A DNA stretch of 57,321 nucleotides from Dehalococcoidia bacterium. GTDB taxonomy: Bacteria; Chloroflexota; Dehalococcoidia; UBA3495. A model generated the notes under the pieces. That model worked only from the letters and a program-made list of their open reading frames with translations, had not been told where the DNA came from and did no database searches. The translations under genes and the position numbers were made by a program. Location of the stretch: assembly GCA_030753265.1 (NCBI GenBank), contig JASMCQ010000109.1, forward strand, positions 1-57,321, given 5' to 3'. The stretch's first letter is position 1. Each line of letters starts with the position of its first letter. Shown piece after piece: positions 16,035-23,643 of the stretch.

Positions 16035-16810
16035 CCTTGGACCTCCTCTTGCGAGATAGCAGGCGTGTTCTCCGAGGCCCGGTCTCCGACCGAGAGCCGG
16101 CCGGCCAGCTCAACGCAGGCCATGGCGTCTTTGCCGTACCCGTCGGCGCCCATGTCGTCGGCGAACTCCTGGCTCAACGGCGCGCCGCCCACCATTATCT
16201 TGACCGTGCCCCGCAACTCGGCCTCTTCAAAGGCCTCGATGGTCTTGCCCATATTGGGCAGCGTGGTGGTCAAAAGCGCCGACATGCCCAGGACTTGAGC
16301 GCCGTGCTCGGCCACCGCGTCGATAAACTCCTCCGGCCGGATGTCCACGCCCAGATCATGAACGGTGAAGCCGGCGCCGCGGAGCATCATGACGCACAGG
16401 TTCTTGCCGATATCGTGGAGGTCCCCCTTGACCGTACCGGTGACCACGACTCCCTTGGGGCGTATCCCGGACTCGGAAAGTATGGGCTCCAAATGGGCCA
16501 TGCCGGCCTTCATGGCCCGGGCGGCCACCAGCACCTCCGGCACGAAGATGATGTTGTCGCGGAACTTGATGCCCACCAGCGCCATGCCGGAGACCAGGCC
16601 GTCATCCAGGATATCGTTGGCCGAGAATCCCTGATCCAGGGCCTGCCGGGTGAGCCGGTCAACCCCCTGGTGATCACCGGTGATGACCGCGTAGGATACC
16701 TCCTGCATCAGGGGGTGTGCCTGCTCAAAGCGCGCCCCGGCGGCCTGCCGCTCCTCGGTATCGGCAACCTGCTCTAATTCCTTTTCCAGACGTTCGTCGA
16801 TCTTCGGCAT
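16031..16810 (-). CDS. Corrinoid (B12-binding) methyltransferase subunit, MtaC/MtbC-like
   Basis: Carries the methyl group on cobalamin between a substrate methyltransferase and the acceptor enzyme. The 259 residues comprise an N-terminal helical cap domain (about 1-110) and a Rossmann B12 domain. The cobalamin motif DLHDIG has Asp130, the axial ligand His132 and Gly135; later GMSALLTTT and GGAPLSQEFA match the family. It is preceded by a MtaA/UroD-like gene and followed by the Cys-rich protein and the RACo-like activator, forming one operon. Confidence 0.93.
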   Translation of the reverse strand: MPKIDERLEKELEQVADTEERQAAGARFEQAHPLMQEVSYAVITGDHQGVDRLTRQALDQGFSANDILDDGLVSGMALVGIKFRDNIIFVPEVLVAARAMKAGMAHLEPILSESGIRPKGVVVTGTVKGDLHDIGKNLCVMMLRGAGFTVHDLGVDIRPEEFIDAVAEHGAQVLGMSALLTTTLPNMGKTIEAFEEAELRGTVKIMVGGAPLSQEFADDMGADGYGKDAMACVELAGRLSVGDRASENTPAISQEEVQG

Positions 16811-16885
16811 ATCCGTCTGCCCGTCTACCCGTGGTCCTTTTGTGGTGACTTCAGGAAACTGCTTTCTTCCGAGAGGCGGCTCTCC

Positions 16886-17968
16886 TCAGCTCTCCTGAAG
16901 TTTTCCGCCCGAGGCGCACCAGTCCTCGATGGCCCGGGGAATCTCCATCAGGTTCTCCAGCTTGGTCGCCAGGGGCACCGCACACTCCGGAGCGATCAAT
17001 TGCACGCCCGCGTTCAAGCACCGGTAGACCTCTTGTCGCACCTGTTCCGGCCCCTGGGTGTAGAGGGTTTCCGGGTTGTTGATGTTTCCCGCCAGGCGGA
17101 TACCCCCGTCCACGATGTCCATGGCCTTCTGTGGGTCGTTCTTCGAGTCGAAGTGGAAGCAGGACATCCCGGTCTGAGCGATGTAATCCATCCGGTCAAG
17201 GGTATTGCCGCAGATGTGCAGGATCAGCGGGACCGGCAACCGCTGCGCCATCTCCTGATGTATCTCCAGCAAGAATCTTTTGTAGTATTCCCCGCTGACC
17301 AGGTCTCCGGTGGCGTGGTCCGGAAAGGTCAGCGCGTCCGCCCCGGCCGCGATCTGCGCCTCACCGAAGAGCACCGAGACCTCTTTCAGGCGCTCCAGGC
17401 AGCGCTTGACCGCATCGGGCTCGTCCACCGTCATGAGGAGGAAGCTCTCCACCCCGAAGACGTGGTAGGCCAGGGTCCACGGCCCCATTGTCTTGCCGAT
17501 GACGGCCACCCGGTCCCCAAACTCCTGCTTCAGTATCTCGATGGCTTTTATGACGGTCTGAGTGTCCCGGTGCTCCAAGAAGCCCTTCGGGATGCGCACG
17601 TCTTCAGGGCCCTTCCAGATGGGCCGTTGCATCCGCACCGTGGGCCAGTTGTCCTTCTCTTCCCACTGCATCTCGCAGCCTAGGGCCGATGATTCCTGGA
17701 TGATGGTGAAGTAGGGTGTGACGGAATCGAAGCCCAGCTCAGTGTGGCCGGTGGCCGCCAGCCGGGCCGCCAACTCCGGATCGCGGCAGGCGTCCGGGAA
17801 GGGAGCGTCCACCAGGTCCATCATCTCCACCGTCGCCACGTTGGTGGGATTGGCCGCCGGTGGGCGGTCCACGGGCTCGCCCCTCAGGGCATTCATCACT
17901 CGTTCCCTTGGCGTCATCCGCTCAGTTAGCGCCGTAGCTGGGCCTCCTGCCGGCTCAGAGCCGGCCAT
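16886..17968 (-). CDS. UroD/MtaA-family methylcobamide methyltransferase
   Basis: Uroporphyrinogen-decarboxylase superfamily protein of 360 residues. The Zn-binding pattern of methylcobamide:thiol methyltransferases is visible: His-x-Cys in LHICGNT, and a distal Cys in APECAVPLA. That favours methyl transfer over porphyrin decarboxylation. The neighbours are a corrinoid protein and a homocysteine methyltransferase-like gene. The thiol or substrate is unknown. The first 17 residues look weakly conserved, so Met18 (MTPRERV) could be the true start. Confidence 0.85.
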   Translation of the reverse strand: MAGSEPAGGPATALTERMTPRERVMNALRGEPVDRPPAANPTNVATVEMMDLVDAPFPDACRDPELAARLAATGHTELGFDSVTPYFTIIQESSALGCEMQWEEKDNWPTVRMQRPIWKGPEDVRIPKGFLEHRDTQTVIKAIEILKQEFGDRVAVIGKTMGPWTLAYHVFGVESFLLMTVDEPDAVKRCLERLKEVSVLFGEAQIAAGADALTFPDHATGDLVSGEYYKRFLLEIHQEMAQRLPVPLILHICGNTLDRMDYIAQTGMSCFHFDSKNDPQKAMDIVDGGIRLAGNINNPETLYTQGPEQVRQEVYRCLNAGVQLIAPECAVPLATKLENLMEIPRAIEDWCASGGKLQES

Positions 17969-18000
17969 TGAATAGACGGCTGAACCCGATTGGCATGCGA

Positions 18001-18033
18001 AATCCCCCTAATCCCCCTTTACCAAAGGGGGAC
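18001..18033. repeat. AATCCCCC-type hairpin repeat, copy 1
   Basis: AATCCCCCTAATCCCCCTTT is followed by an inverted AAAGGGGGA. A related, more complete copy is at 46611-46657. It looks like a dispersed miniature palindromic element. It lies between two genes of the methyl-transfer operon and might affect the mRNA. Confidence 0.6.
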
Positions 18034-18068
18034 TTCTGTCTTGGTTGCTTCGGTATTGTATTCAATTT

Positions 18069-18749
18069 TCAGGGGGTGGGTGAGAAGCCGAGGGTGCCGG
18101 TGGTCATCTGGCCGCGTTGAGCCTCAGCCTCCATCATACTCTCCGCGGCGCTCACGTTGCGGGAGTAGGGCAGCAGCAGGCGCATCAACCCGTCGTGGCG
18201 GCTGCCGCAGGGGAAGGTTACCTCGGTGTCGCTGACCTTTTCCATTTCGCCGTAGCGCACAAACCCCGAGGCGACCATTCGCAGCCGCGCCGGGAGATTG
18301 GGAGCCTCTCCCTCGCCCGATACCTGGTAGACCCAACCCGCCTTCTCGGGTCTGCCCTCGACGATCAGGGTCAGCGCGCTCCTGGTATCGGCAACCGACA
18401 AACGGCCCTCGGCCGGAGCTTGGCCGGGTTTCCAACTCACCGCCCGCGACATCAGGAACTTCACCGCCCGCCGGTGGAAGTATCCGCAGAGAAACCTTGC
18501 CCGGTTGTGGGTCCCCTCCACCGGGGCCAGGCCACCCTGGGCTACGAGCTGGTCCCGTACCTGCTCCACCCGATCCTGGGCCCCCGGTTTCTGGCTGAAC
18601 GTCCAGACGGTGTAGGTGCCGTCCCTCACGTACAGGCCCAGGCTGATTTGATGAAAATGGGGGTCCACCGGCACCAGCTCGACGCATGACCCGTATCGCT
18701 GGATGACGCCGGCCACCCGAGACGGCTCCGCTCCCCCGGCTGGCGCCAT
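18069..18749 (-). CDS. Conserved-looking protein of unknown function in corrinoid operon
   Basis: 226 residues from the ATG at 18749, eight bases after the stop of the homocysteine-methyltransferase-like gene, so the two are probably co-transcribed. No signal peptide or membrane helix is seen. A central HRRAVKFLMSR stretch and a Cys/His-bearing FLCGYFHRR are notable, and the C-terminal part has PCGSRHDGLMRLLLPYSRN. I cannot name the family. From context it may act in substrate recognition or in cofactor handling for methyl transfer. Confidence 0.65.
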   Translation of the reverse strand: MAPAGGAEPSRVAGVIQRYGSCVELVPVDPHFHQISLGLYVRDGTYTVWTFSQKPGAQDRVEQVRDQLVAQGGLAPVEGTHNRARFLCGYFHRRAVKFLMSRAVSWKPGQAPAEGRLSVADTRSALTLIVEGRPEKAGWVYQVSGEGEAPNLPARLRMVASGFVRYGEMEKVSDTEVTFPCGSRHDGLMRLLLPYSRNVSAAESMMEAEAQRGQMTTGTLGFSPTP

Positions 18750-18757
18750 CGTCTTAC

Positions 18758-19657
18758 CTAGCCTCTCAACGCAGCGGCCAGAGCGCAAATGTGCTGCGGG
18801 CCGGTCCCGCAGCACCCACCGATGATGTTGATGCCGATGTCGGCGAGGATTTTGAAGTGCTCCCCCATGTACTCGGGCGTCTCGGGATACACAACCTCTC
18901 CGTCCCTGAGAAGGGGAATGCCGGCGTTGGAGTGGATCAGCAGGTAGCCGCCGGTTGCCTGACGCAGCTCCCTGGCCAGCTCGACCATCACCTCGATGCC
19001 GTTGCCGCAGTTGGCGCCGGTAATGTGGGCCCCTGCCTCTAACGACGCCTTGAGCGCTCGGTCCGGGGTCACACCCATCATGGTGAAAAAGCCCCGTGGA
19101 CCTTTGTCGAACACCATCGTCGACGCCACCACCAGGCCGGTATTCTCCCTGGCCGCTCTGATGGCCAGGGCCGCCTCTTCCACTGCCGTCATGGTCTCGA
19201 CGACCACGCCGTCGACGCCCCCCTCTTCCAGGGCGGTGACCTGCTCCACGAAGACGTCCAGCATCTCCGCCTCGCTGACCTCTCCCAGGGGCTCCAGGAA
19301 TTGGCCCGTGGGTCCGACAGACCCAAAAACGTAGCTGCCCGGTGGCGCTTGGCTGCGCGCAAGCTGGGCTCCCAGCCGGTTGAACTCAGGCACCCGGTCT
19401 CCGTGGCCGTGCTTCTCCAACATAAAACGGTTGGCGCCAAAGGTGTTGGTCAGGACCAGGTCAGACCCGGCCTCGAAGTAGGCGCGGGCCATGCCTTGGA
19501 CCACCTCGGGGCGGCTGACGTTGAACTCCTCGGGGCAGGCGCCGGGCGCCAGGCCGTGGCCCTGGAGGTAGGTCCCGGCGCCGCCGTCGGAAATGAGCCG
19601 GTCACCTCGGGCCAGCCGGTCCAGAATTGAAGGTCCGTTCTTGCCAGTTACACTCAT
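18758..19657 (-). CDS. Homocysteine S-methyltransferase family protein
   Basis: Zn-dependent methyltransferase of the betaine-homocysteine/MetH N-terminal type, 299 residues from ATG 19657 (upstream in-frame starts exist but the sequence before MSVTGKNGP is not family-like). Zinc ligands are visible as GANCGNG and the double Cys in GGCCGTGP. It would move a methyl group from a donor such as a betaine or methyl-cobalamin to a thiol. It is the first gene of the minus-strand operon and suggests homocysteine or a similar thiol as acceptor. Confidence 0.85.
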   Translation of the reverse strand: MSVTGKNGPSILDRLARGDRLISDGGAGTYLQGHGLAPGACPEEFNVSRPEVVQGMARAYFEAGSDLVLTNTFGANRFMLEKHGHGDRVPEFNRLGAQLARSQAPPGSYVFGSVGPTGQFLEPLGEVSEAEMLDVFVEQVTALEEGGVDGVVVETMTAVEEAALAIRAARENTGLVVASTMVFDKGPRGFFTMMGVTPDRALKASLEAGAHITGANCGNGIEVMVELARELRQATGGYLLIHSNAGIPLLRDGEVVYPETPEYMGEHFKILADIGINIIGGCCGTGPQHICALAAALRG

Positions 19658-19961
19658 AGCGCACACCAATTGCCAACTGATTTGAGGGGGCCGGGCCGGC
19701 CGGGTTACCCACTCACGATACAATAAATCCACCACAGTGAACAGAGGCCGCCCTCACCCTCGTTCCCTCTCCCACAGGAGATGGATGCCCAGGCGCAGCC
19801 TGGGCTGGGTGAGAGCCCGGCTTTCGCCAGCCGATATTTGGCGTACAATGCTAACCACTGGAACTTTACCTGCGATAAACTCCACTCCGAGACTCGAGCC
19901 CCGACTGGGCCGCGGAGCCGGCGGCCCACCCGGTCCCTTAGCCACGAACAGGAGGAAGACG

Positions 19962-20888
19962 ATGGAACCTGACCGATTCGAGTACTCCCCAATCATCGAC
20001 CGCCCCATCATTTCCTGGCCCGATAACGCCCGGGTGGCATTCTGGCTCTCCCCCAACGTGGAGTACATGGAGTATGACCCGGCGCCCAACCCACGGCTGT
20101 TCCCGGTCGGCAGCGTGACCTTGCCCTCGCCAAACATGCAGCGCTACCGGACCCGCGACTACGGAAACCGCGTCGCCTTCTGGCGGATGCTTGAGGTGAT
20201 AGACAAGTATCAGATCAGATGCACCGCGTCGCTCAACGAGGCGGTCCTGGACCACTTCCCCGAAATCCGGGACGCCATGGTCGCCCGCGACTGGGACTAC
20301 ATGTCCCACGGCATCTACAACAACAACGTCCTCACCGGGATGTCCAACGACGAAGAGCGGGAGTTCTACCGGGACATCATCGATACGCTGAAGAAGCAGA
20401 CCGGCAAGCAGTTGAAGGGCATGCTGGGCCCGGCCATCTCCCACACCATCGACACGCCCGACCTGATGGCGGAAGCCGGCCTCATCTACCACACCGACTG
20501 GTTCCACGACGACCAGCCGTTCCCCCTCAAGGTGAAAAAGGGCAAACTTATCTCTCTGCCCTATACCCTCGAGGTGAACGACAGCGCCGCGGCCATGGAA
20601 AACGGCACCGACGGCAAATACTTCGCCCAGATATGTAAGGACCAGTTCGATGTCCTGTACGAGCAGGGAGCTGAGAGCGGCCGGGTCATGTGTATCGCGC
20701 TGCACCCGTTCTACATCGGAGCGCCCCACCGGATCAAGTACCTGGACGAGATTCTGGATTACATCCTGTCCCACGATGGCGTGTGGAAAACGACCGCCGA
20801 CGAAATCGCCGACTACTACATGGAGAACTACTACGACCAGGTTCTGGCCTACCTGGAGGACCGGCGGGCGGAGCTAAACCCCGTTTAG
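19962..20888 (+). CDS. Polysaccharide deacetylase / PuuE-like hydrolase (1)
   Basis: Carbohydrate-esterase-4-like (NodB fold) metal hydrolase, 308 residues, starting at the ATG preceded by AGGAGGAAG. The fold signature includes the strand with NVEYMEYDP (an acidic motif 1, with Glu where Asp is usual), MSHGIYNN with the metal His, and the final LHPFYIG. Such proteins include PuuE allantoinases and cyclic-imide or amide hydrolases as well as sugar deacetylases, so the substrate is open. A paralogue follows 62 bp downstream. Confidence 0.85.
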   Translation: MEPDRFEYSPIIDRPIISWPDNARVAFWLSPNVEYMEYDPAPNPRLFPVGSVTLPSPNMQRYRTRDYGNRVAFWRMLEVIDKYQIRCTASLNEAVLDHFPEIRDAMVARDWDYMSHGIYNNNVLTGMSNDEEREFYRDIIDTLKKQTGKQLKGMLGPAISHTIDTPDLMAEAGLIYHTDWFHDDQPFPLKVKKGKLISLPYTLEVNDSAAAMENGTDGKYFAQICKDQFDVLYEQGAESGRVMCIALHPFYIGAPHRIKYLDEILDYILSHDGVWKTTADEIADYYMENYYDQVLAYLEDRRAELNPV

Positions 20889-20950
20889 AGCATGGACCGG
20901 CCCCCAGGCCCGAAAATCTTGCTCGTATCAGCATCGAGAGAGGAAGGACT

Positions 20951-21865
20951 ATGCCACTTCTGCGAACGCCAGGGATGGACCACGACTACTACGACTTCTC
21001 ATCCATCACCAGCCGGCCCCGGCTGGAATGGCCCTACGCCGCCAACGTTGCCTTTTGCGTCATCGTCAACCTGGAGCATTACGAGCTAATTCCCCCGGAG
21101 GACGCATATACCCTCAAGCTCCGATATGGCCCGCCGCGGATCCGGCCCGCGCCGGACATCAGCTCGTTCTCCTACCGGGAGTACGGCAACCGGGTCGGGG
21201 TCTTCGGGATCATGAAGCTCCTGGACAAGTACGGGATACGGGCTACCGCGGCCCTGGACGCGACCGTCGCCGGCCACAACCCGTTCCTGGTGAAGGAGTG
21301 CCAGAAGCGCGGTTGGGAATTCATGGCCCACGGCATAACCGCCCGCCGCTTGATCACCTCGTTGATGTCGGAGGAACAGGAACGGGACCACATCCGGACC
21401 AGCGTGCAGGCCGTCGAGAAGGCGACTGGGGAGAAGCCGGCCGGTTGGTTTGGGATCGAATACAGCGAGTCGGCGCGGACTCCCAACCTTCTGGCTGAAC
21501 AGGGCATCCGGTACACCTGCGACTGGCCCAACGACGAGCAGCCCTATGCGATGCGAGTGAAGGGGGGGACGATGTACTCCCTTCCCGTGACCGTCGAACT
21601 GGACGACGACAAGGCCCTTGGACTGCGCAGCATGGCCATCATGGACTACGCCGAGATCGCCAAGGACACCTTCGACGTCCTGCACCGGGATGGGGCGGAA
21701 AGCGGGCGCCTGCTGATGCTCAATCTCCATCCGTACGTGATGGGCCAACCCTACCGCCTCAAGTACCTGGACCAGATACTGGCCCACATTTGCGGACGGG
21801 ACGGCGTGTGGAAGGCAACCGGCTCCGAAATAGTTGACTGGTATTCGAAGCTAGGCCGAGGGTAG
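20951..21865 (+). CDS. Polysaccharide deacetylase / PuuE-like hydrolase (2)
   Basis: Paralogue of the preceding gene, 304 residues, start ATG preceded by AGGAAGGA. It shares the YREYGNRVGVF region, the acidic motif NLEHYE, MAHGITAR in place of MSHGIYNN, and the terminal NLHPYVMG. The tandem pair is followed 12 bp later by an alpha/beta hydrolase, so the three probably form a catabolic operon for an amide or ester substrate. Confidence 0.85.
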   Translation: MPLLRTPGMDHDYYDFSSITSRPRLEWPYAANVAFCVIVNLEHYELIPPEDAYTLKLRYGPPRIRPAPDISSFSYREYGNRVGVFGIMKLLDKYGIRATAALDATVAGHNPFLVKECQKRGWEFMAHGITARRLITSLMSEEQERDHIRTSVQAVEKATGEKPAGWFGIEYSESARTPNLLAEQGIRYTCDWPNDEQPYAMRVKGGTMYSLPVTVELDDDKALGLRSMAIMDYAEIAKDTFDVLHRDGAESGRLLMLNLHPYVMGQPYRLKYLDQILAHICGRDGVWKATGSEIVDWYSKLGRG

Positions 21866-21877
21866 GAGCACGGAATC

Positions 21878-23080
21878 ATGACTGTGGCAAACCCGGCTGT
21901 AGAAGGCTATATTGCTCAGCTGAGCGGGGAGGACTTGCTGATCCCTCTGGAGTGGAACACTTTCCTCGCCATCGGGCCTCCCTACCCTGAGACCGAGTTT
22001 CAGCGCCAGGAGGTAACCGCCCGGTTCCAGCGCAACGGCTACGACTGGGACATCCACGGCACGGTATACACCCCCGCCAAGGAAGCGATACCGGGCTACT
22101 CATTCGTCCTGATCCACGGCGGAGGTGTCAACGAGCTTGATTTCCAGGTCACGCCTGACGGCCGGCCGGGCCTGGCCAGCGTGCTTGCGGCCCAGGGCTT
22201 CCGGGTCCTGACCCCCAGCTATCCGGGGCTCTGGCCGCCGGGCGGCCGGTGGGAGAAGCCCGTCACCCAGCGGAAACCCTTCTACCTGCTGGACCAGACC
22301 ATCGGCGAGGAGGAGCTTGAGGACCGGCTCCTCAAGGCCACCTACCAGGTATACGTGCAAGGCATCACCCTCCTGGTCGACGAGCACCTGGCGGGACAGA
22401 AGCTCTTCGTCATGGGACATTCCACCGGGGGGCCCATGGCGGTGAGCCTGGCCGAGCAGGTCACCAACGCGGAGGTGGCCGGCATCGTGGGCTGGGCCAG
22501 CGGCGGCCCCGACGGATGGCTGCTGCAGTTGCGCCAGGAAACCAAGCCCCAGGGCGGCCCCTTGTCCAGAAAGACCGGCCTCTCCGAGATTACCTACCGC
22601 ACCGTGGACGAGTACCGCCACTCTTCCGGGTACGAGGACATTCCGGAGTTGACCCCTTGGGGCGGCCTGGAGGAGCGGTTCGAGCTTACAGAGGACACGA
22701 CTCCGACCTTCAATCCCGCCCTGCAAAACACCCAGCACCTGGGAGACCCCGAGGTGCTGGATGAATACCGGAAACTCACCGGTCTGCCGCCGGGGGAGTA
22801 CTTCCGGCACTTCGACGAGCCGGACCTGGAACTCCTCGAGGGCATCAAGGTCCTGCTCATCGACGGGGAGAACGACAAGCTCCACTGGAAGATCGGGAAG
22901 CGGGTGGAGGACAAGCAGGAGTATTTCATCACCAAGCTGTACGCCGAAAAGACCAAGGGCGCCCACCTGGTGCTGCTGCCCAAGTTCACGCACATGGGGC
23001 ACTGGGCGCTCCACAACGAGCGGATCGTCTACCTCTGGCTGTGGGCCGTGCGGTCGGGCTATTTCGGCGACCTGGGCTAG
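21878..23080 (+). CDS. Alpha/beta hydrolase
   Basis: A 400-residue serine hydrolase. The nucleophile elbow is GHSTGG, the HGGG oxyanion-type strand motif is in LIHGGGVNE, and the likely catalytic His is in FTHMGHWAL near the C-terminus. There is no signal peptide, so it is cytosolic. It follows the two deacetylase-like genes closely and would be an esterase or amidase in the same pathway. The substrate is unknown. Confidence 0.85.
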   Translation: MTVANPAVEGYIAQLSGEDLLIPLEWNTFLAIGPPYPETEFQRQEVTARFQRNGYDWDIHGTVYTPAKEAIPGYSFVLIHGGGVNELDFQVTPDGRPGLASVLAAQGFRVLTPSYPGLWPPGGRWEKPVTQRKPFYLLDQTIGEEELEDRLLKATYQVYVQGITLLVDEHLAGQKLFVMGHSTGGPMAVSLAEQVTNAEVAGIVGWASGGPDGWLLQLRQETKPQGGPLSRKTGLSEITYRTVDEYRHSSGYEDIPELTPWGGLEERFELTEDTTPTFNPALQNTQHLGDPEVLDEYRKLTGLPPGEYFRHFDEPDLELLEGIKVLLIDGENDKLHWKIGKRVEDKQEYFITKLYAEKTKGAHLVLLPKFTHMGHWALHNERIVYLWLWAVRSGYFGDLG

Positions 23081-23643
23081 CCCGCGGGCCGCTGGACCGG
23101 GGAACGCTTCAGATGTGTAACACCGCGCCCTCCGAGAATGTTGCCATCTTCGATCTGAGCCCACACTGAAGACGGGTGAAGGCTGGGGGCAGCCGAGTTC
23201 AGTGCTCGGTCAGATTGGTAATTACAGAATGTCATGCTGAGCCGGGCCGAAGGGCTCTGAATGACCAATGTCAACGCTGGTTTGACTGGGTACGTGTGAC
23301 CCGTAAGTGGCTCGATCGCCGCTCCGTCATCCCGGCGAAGGCCGGGATCCAGCCGGCGCTTCTCTGGATTCCGGCCTTCGCCGGAAAGACGAGCGCGGGG
23401 CTTCGCGGCGTTCCGCCGGCGCGGTCCACACGTTGACAGTCCAGCGTTTTCTTCATATACTCCGGCCACTCAAGACCTCCCCGTCACCGGCTGAGTGATC
23501 ACCTCGAGAACGCGGTCCGGACTGAAGCCCAGCGGCAGCGCTTCTTCCAATTCAGAAGCCGTTCCAAAGGCGAGAAAGCCTGTGGCCTCCGGCCCGGACC
23601 CGGCAGGCGGCGGAGCTGAGAAGGGCCCGGAGGAGGGAGAAGC
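23081..23643. other. Intergenic stretch with a dispersed palindrome
   Basis: I see no gene here; short open frames lack coding character. It contains the inverted repeat at 23325-23391 and the ribosome-binding site GGAGGAGGGAGAAGC of the next gene. Confidence 0.5.
23325..23391. repeat. GTCATCCCGGCGAAGGC-type palindromic repeat
   Basis: The left arm (GTCATCCCGGCGAAGGCCGG...) and the right arm (CCGGCCTTCGCCGGAAAGAC) face each other around about 20 bases. This form, with the GTCATTCCCGCGAA-like end, is a common dispersed palindrome in many bacterial genomes. Confidence 0.7.

Noticed and set aside
19737..19961. N-terminal extension of the first deacetylase-like gene
   Set aside because: The frame is open upstream, but a good ribosome-binding site precedes ATG 19962 and the upstream residues are low-complexity and overlap the divergent promoter region.
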